Assembly (NCBI GenBank): GCA_003250375.1
Contig: QKGR01000049.1
Coordinates: 1 to 35,739, forward strand
Length of the DNA stretch: 35,739 nt
From: Candidatus Shapirobacteria bacterium
GTDB lineage: Bacteria > Patescibacteriota > Microgenomatia > UBA12405
Direction: 5' to 3'
Shown here piece by piece: positions 16,964 through 27,698 of this stretch. Each line of letters opens with the position of its first letter. Position 1 is the first letter of the stretch. The position numbers and the translations under genes were made by a program. Below the pieces are notes generated by a model, which saw only the letters and a list, made by a program, of their open reading frames with translations, searched no databases and was not told the origin of the DNA.

Positions 16964-17033
16964 GTCGTTTATTGAGGTCATCTTGTCTTGCGACAACGAT
17001 GACTTAATTCCGCCTCATCGGCGGAACATTCCT

Positions 17034-18576
<1,543 letters not shown>

Positions 18577-18634
18577 CCTCGACAAATTCGAGGAAAGAAA
18601 TTTTGAAAAACCACATTAGTATGTGGAGTTGACA

Positions 18635-18671
18635 TTTCTGGTACTAACAATCTTGGCTTAAGAGATTACAC
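18635..18671 (-). other. 5' arm of pre-16S processing stem
   Basis: Reverse complement GTGTAATCTCTTAAGCCAAGATTGTTAGTACCAGAAA; pairs with 16928-16963. Confidence 0.85.
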
Positions 18672-18679
18672 TTTTGAGA

Positions 18680-18690
18680 TTTCAAAGAAC
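18680..18690 (-). promoter_or_regulatory. boxA-like antitermination site in rRNA leader
   Basis: Minus strand GTTCTTTGAAA, resembling rrn boxA (TGYTCTTTRAA). Confidence 0.6.
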
Positions 18691-18724
18691 TTGCCCCAAA
18701 GGCAATGCCTAGGGACAGTTAGAT

Positions 18725-18730
18725 ATTATA
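18725..18730 (-). promoter_or_regulatory. Probable -10 box of the 16S promoter
   Basis: Minus strand TACTATAATATC upstream of the boxA-like site; no clear -35 seen. Confidence 0.55.
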
Positions 18731-18836
18731 GTACAGGCATTACAAATTTGCATTAAGCAAGTTAGAAAGCTGTAAGCTACATATTTTTAAGGTATGGGGA
18801 TTATAGCAGGCTAATTGAACAAGAAAAAGGGGTAAA

Positions 18837-19895
18837 TTAGAGGTTAATTAATTTGGCATGGGAAAGGACATTTTGAGAGCCGGAATCGGAGGAAGTGAAG
18901 AAAGACTGGTACTGACTGCAAATATCGGTGACGAGTTGTTGGTGTTCGGGATCGAGTTCGGAAAAAATGTCGTCGAGAAGTAAAATGGGCTTGGTGGACG
19001 AGAGTTCTTCTATATAGTTAATTTCGGCTAATTTGAGGGCGAGGACGGCAAGCCTTTGCTGACCACGACTACCCCACTGGGAAAGATCTTTGTCGGGTGT
19101 GTTGAAGATGGAAGATTTAAAAAGATAATCGTCGCGATGGACACCATGTTGAGTGTAGCCTTTGCGAAGTTCGATTTGAAAGTCAGATTCGAGTTTTTGA
19201 GCAGTGACGATCGAAGGAAAATAGTCGATGCTTAATTGGCGAATTTCCGGATGGGAATGTTGACTAAAAAATATGTTGGCCGACTTGAAAAAATCACTTC
19301 TAAACTTATGGATAATTTCGGCGTTTTTAATTAGGGATTGATCCCAATAAAAAAGTTCTGAAGAGGTGGCTTTCTGTTGGAAAATTAAATCGAGAAGTTC
19401 GTTGCGGTGCTTGAGGGCTTTGTTGAACTGAGTGAGGGCTTGGGAATAGCGCCAATCAACAGGATAAAGAATGCGATCGATGAACTCGCGGCGACGAGAA
19501 GGAGAACCGTTGATGAGGCGGACGTCTTCGGGATCGAAAACGACAGTTTTGAGATTACCAAGGAAAAGTTTGCGAGTTTTTTCGAGTTTGTTGATGAGGA
19601 AACGGCGCTTGATGTTGCGGTGAGCAGGATCTTTGATGAGCTGAACTTCGATTTCAGCTTCGTCCTGATTAAAGTATTTAGCTTTGACAGCTGAGAAAGA
19701 CTGATCCCATTTGAGTAAATTTGACAAGGAACTAGTTCGAAAACTTTTGCCAGAAGACAGTAGATAAATAGCCTCGAGAATGTTGGTTTTGCCAGAACCA
19801 TTGGAGCCGATAATTAGATTGGCGTGGGGATCAAATTCAATTAATTTTTGATCATAGGAACGGAAATTTTGAAGAAGAATCTTTTGGAGGTGCAC
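18837..19895 (-). CDS. recF: DNA replication and repair protein RecF
   Basis: MHLQKILLQNFRSYDQKLIEFDPHANLIIGSNGSGKTNILEAIYLLSSGKSFR ... LLLDDIFSELDPEHQQLV. Confidence 0.95.
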   Translation of the reverse strand: MHLQKILLQNFRSYDQKLIEFDPHANLIIGSNGSGKTNILEAIYLLSSGKSFRTSSLSNLLKWDQSFSAVKAKYFNQDEAEIEVQLIKDPAHRNIKRRFLINKLEKTRKLFLGNLKTVVFDPEDVRLINGSPSRRREFIDRILYPVDWRYSQALTQFNKALKHRNELLDLIFQQKATSSELFYWDQSLIKNAEIIHKFRSDFFKSANIFFSQHSHPEIRQLSIDYFPSIVTAQKLESDFQIELRKGYTQHGVHRDDYLFKSSIFNTPDKDLSQWGSRGQQRLAVLALKLAEINYIEELSSTKPILLLDDIFSELDPEHQQLVTDICSQYQSFFTSSDSGSQNVLSHAKLINL

Positions 19896-19907
19896 AAGAT
19901 GATTTTA

Positions 19908-20582
19908 TCAAGAAGTGAGCCTCTCAAGGCTAAGATAAGATAACTGGCGAATTTGGCTCATGAGGAGTTGGCTTTGTTGTTGGACATAAGAAAAGTCTTG
20001 AATATCACCACTAAGGTTGATAGGTTTGCCGAAAGTAAAGGATATTTGGCCGTAAGGATAGACAAGGGCAACTTCGTGGTTGACGACAGTACGAAAACGT
20101 TTTATTTTTTGGCGGAAGATGCCGACGCCAACAGGAATAATGGGGGCGCCAGAAAGAAGGGCGATGCGAGCAGCGCCAGTTTTGGGAGAACGAAAACCTC
20201 CGAGGGAAGGGCTCAGACCACCTTCGATGAAAATGAGAATGTTTTCACCTTTTTTTAATCTCTTAACTGCAAGATCGATTATTTGTTGACCAGAATCGGG
20301 GTCGACAGGGATGTGGCCGGATTTGCGAAGATATGCGCCAAAAATAGGAATATTGAATAAATTACCGTGAACAAGAACGTTGGTTTTGCCTTGGCACATG
20401 GCAAAAAGAATAATTGGATCGAGAGTATTGGGGTGGTTGGCAATGAAAATTTTAGGACCATCGGGGATGGTGGAGATGTGGGTAATGTCGATGTCGTAGA
20501 CGAAAAAGGAGTAGAGCTTAACTAGGTAGCTGCCAAGGCGATGGAGAGTTTTTTCGAAAATTGAAGTTTTGGAACTAATCAC
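19908..20582 (-). CDS. plsC: 1-acyl-sn-glycerol-3-phosphate acyltransferase-like (PlsC family)
   Basis: IFIANHPNTLDPIILFAMCQGK (NHxxxxD), ILIFIEGGLSPSLGG, AARIALLSGAPIIPVGV; GTG start with TATAAT 7 nt upstream. Confidence 0.85.
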   Translation of the reverse strand: MISSKTSIFEKTLHRLGSYLVKLYSFFVYDIDITHISTIPDGPKIFIANHPNTLDPIILFAMCQGKTNVLVHGNLFNIPIFGAYLRKSGHIPVDPDSGQQIIDLAVKRLKKGENILIFIEGGLSPSLGGFRSPKTGAARIALLSGAPIIPVGVGIFRQKIKRFRTVVNHEVALVYPYGQISFTFGKPINLSGDIQDFSYVQQQSQLLMSQIRQLSYLSLERLTS

Positions 20583-20848
20583 AGAGAGAATTATATAGTA
20601 TTGAGGTTGGGATACAAAAATTATAGCAACTTAATAAGATCTAGGAGTCAAATGATTTGGTATTATACCATATTTTCCATTAATTCAATGCTTTTGGTCC
20701 AGTGGGTGTCCGTAGTATGGAACCCATTATTATTAAACCTAAGGAATATCTACGACACTCTTAAGCCGATTATACCAGTTGAGAGTTTAGGTTCAAAATA
20801 CCAAGATAATTACTTTCAGATATCGCCATTAGAGTAGTAGAACATTAC

Positions 20849-21331
20849 CTATTGTCTGCGAACTTTGGTTGCTACCTGACTTAAATGTGGGTCTGTTTGA
20901 TGCGGAACCAAAACCTCGTGTCTTCGCATCACATCAATCGCATCTTTTGAACCATTCATCCCAAGTTCAGGAATTAAATACGTTAGGTGCTGCCAGTCAA
21001 TTGCTCCTTGCTTTGCTCTTATTCCTAATTCTTCTGCCAGCTTCCATGCTAAGTTTTCTGCACCTTGTGGGGTATAGTGATCAAACTCTCCAGTCGATAA
21101 TTCAATCCCGATCATATGACGACATCCACGACCTCCGCCATATTGACAGTCACCTCTTAAAATACTCTTGACAACATCCACCCCACCATCTTCTTCTATT
21201 GAGATTGTTTCCAAATTACCGTTAAACCATCGATCTAATTCGTGAAGGATTGAAAGTTGCCTACGAGCAAATTGTTCATCCCTGAGTTGTGCTTGACCAA
21301 CTTCTTTTAGTCTGGATGCTATTGTACTCAT
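20849..21331 (-). CDS. Hypothetical protein, no recognised family
   Basis: 160 aa; TATAAT 7 nt upstream of ATG; base skew opposite to neighbouring genes. Confidence 0.55.
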   Translation of the reverse strand: MSTIASRLKEVGQAQLRDEQFARRQLSILHELDRWFNGNLETISIEEDGGVDVVKSILRGDCQYGGGRGCRHMIGIELSTGEFDHYTPQGAENLAWKLAEELGIRAKQGAIDWQHLTYLIPELGMNGSKDAIDVMRRHEVLVPHQTDPHLSQVATKVRRQ

Positions 21332-21412
21332 ACTGGCTATTATAGCATCTACCTACCTCTGCCCAGACACCTCCCGATTGTCGTAGACGAAATTATTGTT
21401 TTAATGGAAATG

Positions 21413-21484
21413 TCCAACGGGCAGGAGTTGAACCTGCTTACGAAGGTTTTACAGACCTTTGCCTAACCGTCCGGCTCCCGTTGG
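21413..21484 (-). tRNA. tRNA-Tyr (GTA), class I with short variable loop, CCA not encoded
   Basis: CCAACGG GA GCC...GGC A AAGGT CTGTAAA ACCTT CGTAA GCAGG TTCAACT CCTGC CCGTTGG A; all stems except D close well. Confidence 0.85.
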
Positions 21485-21589
21485 ATGTGTTTGATTTTAT
21501 CAGATTTTTCGAAGATTCAAAACCCCTAGAATAGGTAGTTATGGGTTTATTTGCTTGACAACAGGGACTGATAATAGCAACAATTAGCA

Positions 21590-22147
21590 ATGAAAGAATT
21601 AGACGAGGGATGGCAGATTTTAAAAGGAGAATTACCGATATTGGTAATCGCAGCGCATAATTTTAATCAAATTAGAGAAGATAAAGAAAAAGTAGCCGAT
21701 TTGGGAACTGGCGATATTTCAAGGAATTTGTGCGAGAAATTTAACTTATGGGGAATTGTAAGTACAAGAATACAGAGTGATCCTAATTGGGATATTCATT
21801 CTGCCTTTAGGCAACAAGTAAGGGAAATTATTAAGACAAATAATATTGTATTAGTGATTGATGTTCATGGGTCAAAGTTGGGAAGCGAAGAACTTATATC
21901 AATTTCTACGAACAAAGTATTTTGGGATAAATATGACCTATTTGAGTTGGAAATCCCAATGAATTTATTTAAAGACGACGACCAATATACAATTTGCGAG
22001 GAACTAGAAAATGAGGTAGCTGCTATTCAGCTGGAAATTAGGGAAGATGGAAGAGTAAACACTATTGATCCTGAAATTTTTGAATCGTGTCAGAAAAAAC
22101 TAGATCAATTGATTGAATTTTTGACTACTCAATTCCCCAAAGAATAG
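21590..22147 (+). CDS. N-formylglutamate amidohydrolase-like protein
   Basis: LPILVIAAHNFNQIREDKEKVADLGTGDISRNL ... VLVIDVHGSK: FGase-like pattern, moderate. Confidence 0.5.
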   Translation: MKELDEGWQILKGELPILVIAAHNFNQIREDKEKVADLGTGDISRNLCEKFNLWGIVSTRIQSDPNWDIHSAFRQQVREIIKTNNIVLVIDVHGSKLGSEELISISTNKVFWDKYDLFELEIPMNLFKDDDQYTICEELENEVAAIQLEIREDGRVNTIDPEIFESCQKKLDQLIEFLTTQFPKE

Positions 22148-22901
22148 AGAGGCTTGAGGAGACGCTAATTTCGCCAGAGGAAATGTCGGTCTGGTCTCCC
22201 CCACCAGCAAGAGGAACAGCAGCTTTGTACTCGGCGACATTGGAATAGTAAGGCATGGGAGTGATGTCGTAGCTGGAGTCGGAAATCGAAATGGGTTTTT
22301 GAAGTTTGACTTTGGAAAGTGAGGCTAGCTCTTCGGCTTTTTGCTTGGCTTTGTTGAAAGCCATTTCCCTAGCTTTAGTGAAAAGATCGGTTTTGTCTTC
22401 GATGTCGAAGCTAATGCCGTTGATTTGGATATTGTCGATGGCGGAAAGTTCGTCGATAATTTTGGAAGCTTTAGTAGCTTTGTCGTCGATTTTTTTGATT
22501 TTGACTTGAAGAGATGAAGAAGCTCGTTGACCGCGAATACGGCGAACCTTATCGGAATAATCGTATTCGGTGTAGATGTTTAAATTTGAAGTGGTAATGT
22601 CGGAATCGGAAATACCATTGTCCTTGAGAACTTTGGTGGCTTGGTTGATTTTGGTGTTGACTTTATCCAAGGCTTCTCTACTAGTGGAAGCTAATTCTTG
22701 GAAAGAGACGGAAATTTGAACCATGTCGGGCTTGGCGAAGACTTTGCCGTCGCCGGAAACGGAAATACTATTGCTAACACGACCGTTGTTTTCGACACTA
22801 CCGGTATTTTTGATGTAGACGCCGGTACGGGAGACAATAATGCCAGTGACAAGAATGGTTAGACAAATTACGATGAGAGGAAAGTTTTTATTGTTTAGCA
22901 T
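22125..22901 (-). CDS. SIMPL (DUF541) domain protein
   Basis: ISVSGDGKVFAKPDMVQISVSFQELASTSREALDKVNTKINQATKVLKDNGISDSDITTSNLNIYTEYDY. Confidence 0.88.
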   Translation of the reverse strand: MLNNKNFPLIVICLTILVTGIIVSRTGVYIKNTGSVENNGRVSNSISVSGDGKVFAKPDMVQISVSFQELASTSREALDKVNTKINQATKVLKDNGISDSDITTSNLNIYTEYDYSDKVRRIRGQRASSSLQVKIKKIDDKATKASKIIDELSAIDNIQINGISFDIEDKTDLFTKAREMAFNKAKQKAEELASLSKVKLQKPISISDSSYDITPMPYYSNVAEYKAAVPLAGGGDQTDISSGEISVSSSLSILWGIE

Positions 22902-22928
22902 ATATACAGTATACGATAAAATGGAGTA

Positions 22929-23693
22929 ATGAAAATAAAAATAATTTCTTGGAATGTAAACGGAATTAGGGCAGCGACAAAGAAAGGATTGATAAATTAT
23001 ATTGAAAAAGAAAATGCTGATATTTATTGTTTTCAGGAAGTTAAGGCAAGAAAAGCGCAGATAGAGACTCCCCTACCAAGTAAGTATCTCGATTTTTGGA
23101 ATTCGGCAGAGAGAGCAGGCTACTCGGGAACACTGACTTTGTCGAAAGATGAACCGAAAATGGTAATTATTGGGGACAGAGATAATGATTGGGATAATGA
23201 AGGAAGAGTAATTGTAAGTAAATTCGATGAATTTACTTTGCTGAATGTGTATTTTCCGAATGGACAGAGGGATAAGGGTAGGTTGAATTATAAGATGGAA
23301 TTTTATGAACAATTTTTGAAATATATTAATGAGCTTAGGGAGAGAGGCGAGAAAGTGATTTTTTGTGGAGATGTGAATACGGCACATAATGAAATTGATT
23401 TGGCTAGGCCAAAAGATAATCAGAAAACATCAGGATTCTTGCCAATCGAAAGAGAATGGATGGACAAGCTGGAAAGTGATGGATGGGTGGATACATACAG
23501 AGAATTAAATAAAGATGAGGTGGAATATTCGTGGTGGAGCCAAAGGGCAGGTGCTAGAAAAAGGAATGTGGGGTGGAGAATTGATTATTTTTTTGTGGAT
23601 AAGGCGATGATGGGACAAGTAAAGTCGGCGTTTATTCGAAGCGAAATTGAAGGCTCGGACCATGCCCCGGTGGGGATTGAGATAGAACTTTGA
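22929..23693 (+). CDS. xth: Exodeoxyribonuclease III
   Basis: KIISWNVNGIRAATKKGLINYIEKENADIYCFQEVKA ... CGDVNTAHNEIDLARPKDN ... SDHAPVGIEIEL. Confidence 0.95.
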   Translation: MKIKIISWNVNGIRAATKKGLINYIEKENADIYCFQEVKARKAQIETPLPSKYLDFWNSAERAGYSGTLTLSKDEPKMVIIGDRDNDWDNEGRVIVSKFDEFTLLNVYFPNGQRDKGRLNYKMEFYEQFLKYINELRERGEKVIFCGDVNTAHNEIDLARPKDNQKTSGFLPIEREWMDKLESDGWVDTYRELNKDEVEYSWWSQRAGARKRNVGWRIDYFFVDKAMMGQVKSAFIRSEIEGSDHAPVGIEIEL

Positions 23694-23747
23694 TTCAAGA
23701 AACAAGATTCATGATTCATGAATGAAAAAAGAATATTGAGTAAGTGA

Positions 23748-24440
23748 TTAAAACAAAAGAAATTTATTAGCTTCTTTTTTGATCCAATGTTTGTTTTGGG
23801 CGGAATTGGGGTCGTAGTCCCCTAGCAGTTCCCAGAATTTATGAGAATGATTGTGATGAGTTAGATGAGCGAGTTCGTGCAAAATGATGTGTTGAAATTT
23901 GTCGTAGGGAAAGAAAATAATTTGCCAATTAAAACTGAGATTGCCTCGGGAGGAGCAGGAGCCGAAGCGAGTTTTGGGAGCACGAAGCGAGAGTTTACTA
24001 TAAGAAACATCGAATTTTTGGCAAAAATAAGATAATTCTTTTTGGATTATTTTGAAGACAAAAATTTTGAAGTACTTGTGAATTACTTTTTTGAGATGTG
24101 AGTTGGTGAGCTGACTGGATTTGATGATGATCAGTCGATCCTTGTGGTTGAAAGTGAGTTTGTCCCGAAGGGATTTAATAATGTGAACAGAATAGTCTTC
24201 GCCAAGAATTGAAAGCTGTTGAAGTGAAATAAGATCTTTGTGGGCGGGAATTTTTTGAGAATTAACAAAAATCCAAAGTTGATTTTGAGTAATGAAGCGA
24301 TGAATGTGGGCGTGGGTAGTGAAATGGGGAGCGGAGATGGAGAAAGAATTGTAGGTAAGTAGCCTGAGATTCATGTTCTTAACTCGTTTGTGGACGACGG
24401 TGTAGAAGAATTGTTTGTCGTTGAGGGTAATAGTATCCAT
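23748..24440 (-). CDS. YgjP/DUF45-like metallopeptidase
   Basis: SLRAPKTRFGSCSSRGNLSFNWQIIFFPYDKFQHIILHELAHLTHHNHSHKFWELL (HExxH). Confidence 0.88.
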   Translation of the reverse strand: MDTITLNDKQFFYTVVHKRVKNMNLRLLTYNSFSISAPHFTTHAHIHRFITQNQLWIFVNSQKIPAHKDLISLQQLSILGEDYSVHIIKSLRDKLTFNHKDRLIIIKSSQLTNSHLKKVIHKYFKIFVFKIIQKELSYFCQKFDVSYSKLSLRAPKTRFGSCSSRGNLSFNWQIIFFPYDKFQHIILHELAHLTHHNHSHKFWELLGDYDPNSAQNKHWIKKEANKFLLF

Positions 24441-24498
24441 GCTGTTATCCTTTTATTATAATTGTATTTGAGGCTAATTTAGTGTTATATTGATATTA

Positions 24499-24951
24499 AT
24501 GAGAGTATTTGTAGCCGCTGATCATAGAGGTTTTCAATTGAAAGAGAAGATTAAACAGAAGCTTGAGGAGAAGGGAGTTGAGGTGACTGATTTGGGTGCT
24601 TTTGAGTATAACATGGAGGATGATTATGTTGAATATGCGTTAAAATTGGGCGAAAAAGTGGTAGCCGAGAAAGCAAGAGGAATTGTAATTTGTGGTTCAG
24701 GAGGAGGAGTGTCGGTGGCAGTGAATAAGGTTGATGGTGTGAGAGGAGTGCTTTGTAGCAATATTAAACAGGCGTATTTGAGTAGGAACGACGATGATGC
24801 TAATGTGTTGTGTTTGAGCTCGGACACGGTGGATGAGTCGGTAAATATGGAAATAGTGGAAATATTTATTAATTCAGTATTCTCCAGTGATGAAAGACAC
24901 ATTAGGAGAATTCGTAAGATTAACGATTATGAATCTAAGAAGCGTAGCTGA
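24499..24951 (+). CDS. rpiB: Ribose 5-phosphate isomerase B
   Basis: MRVFVAADHRGFQLKEKIKQKLEEKGVEVTDLG ... GIVICGSGGGVSVAVNKVDGVRG. Confidence 0.93.
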   Translation: MRVFVAADHRGFQLKEKIKQKLEEKGVEVTDLGAFEYNMEDDYVEYALKLGEKVVAEKARGIVICGSGGGVSVAVNKVDGVRGVLCSNIKQAYLSRNDDDANVLCLSSDTVDESVNMEIVEIFINSVFSSDERHIRRIRKINDYESKKRS

Positions 24952-25948
24952 GATTGAAAACAATAAAAGAGTAATTTTGAGGATGGATTTGGATGTGCCA
25001 ATAGAGGTTAATCAGGTAGTGGATAATAGTAGACTAAAAAAATCTCTGCCGACTTTGAGAATGCTTTTGGACAAGAAAAATGCGAGAGTAGTAATTATTG
25101 GACATAGAGGTAGACCTGAAGGTAGAGATGAGAAATTTAGTCTAAGACCGGTGTACCTTGAATTGGTAAATCTGCTGGAAGATGAGGGTGATTTGTATGA
25201 GACAGTATTTATTGAAAATATTGAAGATTCTGATCGCTTGGCTAGGGCGATAAATACAAACCATGTGGTGGTAGTTGAAAATTTGAGATTCTGGAAAGGT
25301 GAGGAAGAAAATGATGCTAAATTTTTGGACGAGCTTGTGGGAATGACAGATGCTTTTGTGAATGATGCAATTACGGTGGCACATAGAAAACATGCATCAG
25401 TGATGCTGTTTGAAAAAATGGATAGCTATTATGGACTGAATTTTATTGAGGAAATTGAAGGACTAAATAAGGCAATTGAGAATCCAGTTAAGCCTGTGAC
25501 GGTAATTTTGGGAGGAGCTAAAGAGGACAAATTAAAGTATTTGGATGAAATTTCCAAGAAAGTTGATAATGTGCTTTTGGGAGGAATGATGCCAATTTTT
25601 GTGGAAGGAAAGACGATGGCTTCAAATGTTGAAGTGGCAAAATTGAAAGATAATAAATTGGATATTTCTGATGATTCGATAAAGAGTTTTAGAAAAATTA
25701 TTGAAAAGGCAGGAACGATTATTTGGGCAGGATCGATGGGAAAATATGAAGATGAGGATAATAAAAGAGGAACAATGGAAATAGCTGGGGCAATTGCGAA
25801 AAGTAAGGCGTATTCAATTCTGGGAGGAGGAGATACATCGGCAGCATTGAGAAATATGGGACTAATACACAAGATTAGTTTTGTGTCCTCGGGGGGAGGG
25901 GTGATGTTGGAGTATTTGGCGAAGGGGAAATTGGCGGCATGGAAATAA
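24929..25948 (+). CDS. pgk: Phosphoglycerate kinase (short, divergent)
   Basis: RVILRMDLDVP, GHRGRPEGR, VVENLRFWKGEEENDAKF, NDAITVAHRKHAS, WAGSMGKYE, GGGDTSAAL, SSGGGVMLEYL. ATG 24929 preferred. Confidence 0.9.
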   Translation: MNLRSVAEIENNKRVILRMDLDVPIEVNQVVDNSRLKKSLPTLRMLLDKKNARVVIIGHRGRPEGRDEKFSLRPVYLELVNLLEDEGDLYETVFIENIEDSDRLARAINTNHVVVVENLRFWKGEEENDAKFLDELVGMTDAFVNDAITVAHRKHASVMLFEKMDSYYGLNFIEEIEGLNKAIENPVKPVTVILGGAKEDKLKYLDEISKKVDNVLLGGMMPIFVEGKTMASNVEVAKLKDNKLDISDDSIKSFRKIIEKAGTIIWAGSMGKYEDEDNKRGTMEIAGAIAKSKAYSILGGGDTSAALRNMGLIHKISFVSSGGGVMLEYLAKGKLAAWK

Positions 25949-25991
25949 GATGACAGATGAACAATTTAGGGAGATTATTGTATGATTAATT

Positions 25992-27032
25992 ATGAAAGGT
26001 GATAAAAAGGTGAAAATTGGAATTAATGGTTTTGGGAGGATTGGGTCGGTAGTACTCAGAGCGATACTGGCAGAGAAATATGATGTTGAAGTAATGGCAA
26101 TAAATACTAAAGGCGATTTGGATATGGAATCGTACATGCTGCAATTTAAATATGATTCAGTGTACGGAAGAATTCCGATGAAAGTGAGTTTTTCGGGGCC
26201 ACAAAAGTCGGCTGAAATTGGTCGATTGGAAGTGGGACAATTGTCGATTCCATTCTTGGGAGAGCCAGACCCGAGCAAAATTCCATGGAAGAGCTATGGA
26301 GTGGATGTAGTACTAGAATGTACGGGAGCATTTACTGACAGCAAGGCAATGGCACATATTCGGGCTGGAGCAAAGAAAGTAGTAATTTCGGCCCCACCAA
26401 AAGACCCGAAGATTCCAGTATATATTTTGGGAGTGAACGAGGATAGCTATAAGGGAGAGGAATTGGTGTCCAATGGATCGTGTACGACGAATTGCGTGAC
26501 GGCGATAGTAAAACTTTTGGATGAAAAAATAGGCTTTCAGGAAGGTACACTAACGACAATTCATGCATATACGACTAATCAGAATATTGTGGATGGTAGT
26601 GGCAAAGATCCACGAAGAGCCAGAGCGGCAGCAGTGAATATTGTGCCGACAACTACCGGGGCGGCGGAAGCAGTAATTGCAGCTTATCCGGAGGCAAAAG
26701 GAAGATTTGCCGGGACAGCGATTCGAGTACCAGTAGTATGCGGATCGTACTCGGATTTGACTTTCAAAATGATACGAAAGACAAATGTGGAGGAAGTTAA
26801 TGCAATTTTTGAAGAGGCGGCTTTGTTGCCAGAGTTGGTGGGAAAGATGAAAGTATCTTATGAACCATTGGTGTCGTCGGATATTTTGGGAAATAATGCA
26901 TCGTGCGTGATTGACTCAAGGATGACAAAAGTTATTTCGGATGATATGGTGTCGATGGGAGCTTGGTACGACAATGAGTACGGATACAGTTGTCGACTGG
27001 TGGAGATGGGAATGTTTGTGAGCGAAAAGTAA
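25992..27032 (+). CDS. gap: Glyceraldehyde-3-phosphate dehydrogenase, type I
   Basis: VKIGINGFGRIGSVVLRA, NGSCTTNCVTAIVKLLDE, TTIHAYTTNQNIVDG, WYDNEYGYSCRLVEM. Confidence 0.97.
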   Translation: MKGDKKVKIGINGFGRIGSVVLRAILAEKYDVEVMAINTKGDLDMESYMLQFKYDSVYGRIPMKVSFSGPQKSAEIGRLEVGQLSIPFLGEPDPSKIPWKSYGVDVVLECTGAFTDSKAMAHIRAGAKKVVISAPPKDPKIPVYILGVNEDSYKGEELVSNGSCTTNCVTAIVKLLDEKIGFQEGTLTTIHAYTTNQNIVDGSGKDPRRARAAAVNIVPTTTGAAEAVIAAYPEAKGRFAGTAIRVPVVCGSYSDLTFKMIRKTNVEEVNAIFEEAALLPELVGKMKVSYEPLVSSDILGNNASCVIDSRMTKVISDDMVSMGAWYDNEYGYSCRLVEMGMFVSEK

Positions 27033-27053
27033 GAATTGCAGATATAATAGCTT

Positions 27054-27698
27054 ATGGGAACAATAATTCCAGCAATTTTGGAGAGTAATTTTGATATTGT
27101 AGAACAAAGAATCGAGATGGTGGCTGAGTTGACGCCGTGGGTTCAGATAGATGTAATTGATTTGGATTTTGGTGGGGGTAAAAAAACTTTTGAATTGGAA
27201 TTGCTTCGGAAGTTGAGTGTGATGTACGATAAAATGCTTTTTGATATTCATCTGATGGTGAAAGAACCAAGTAATTGGATAAATAAGTGTGCTTTTGTAA
27301 ATGCGTCGAGAGTAATTGGGCAAGTAGAAATGATGAGCGATAGAACAGCTTTTGTGAAGGAGGTGAAGGATTTGGGAATTGAAGCAGGAATCGCTTTTGA
27401 TGTGGAAACTGAAATTGAGGAAATACCAGAGGAAACAGATGTGGTGCTGATTATGGGAAGGAAGGCGGGCTTTGGAAATATGGAATTGGATGATAATACT
27501 TACGTAAGGATTAGAAAAGCGGTGGAATATAGGGAAAGAAATAAAATGAAATATAAAATTGGGGTGGATGGTGGAATTAATACGGCTAATATTGAAAAAT
27601 TAAAATCGGAAGGAGTGGAGGTGTTTTATTGTACCGGGGCAATATATAATGGAAATGTAGTTGAAAATTTAGAAAAATTAAATCAATATGCTAAATAA
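27054..27698 (+). CDS. rpe: Ribulose-phosphate 3-epimerase
   Basis: IIPAILESNFDIVEQRI, VQIDVIDLDFGGG, DIHLMVKEPSNWI, IGVDGGINTANI. Confidence 0.82.
   Translation: MGTIIPAILESNFDIVEQRIEMVAELTPWVQIDVIDLDFGGGKKTFELELLRKLSVMYDKMLFDIHLMVKEPSNWINKCAFVNASRVIGQVEMMSDRTAFVKEVKDLGIEAGIAFDVETEIEEIPEETDVVLIMGRKAGFGNMELDDNTYVRIRKAVEYRERNKMKYKIGVDGGINTANIEKLKSEGVEVFYCTGAIYNGNVVENLEKLNQYAK

Noticed and set aside
20601-20837. 78-aa + strand ORF in the intergenic region
   Set aside because: No family, no clear start context, composition unlike neighbours; possibly degraded DNA, insufficient support.
23692-23730. gattcatgattcatgaatg micro-palindrome between xth and the peptidase gene
   Set aside because: Short palindrome between convergent genes; could be a weak terminator, no further support.
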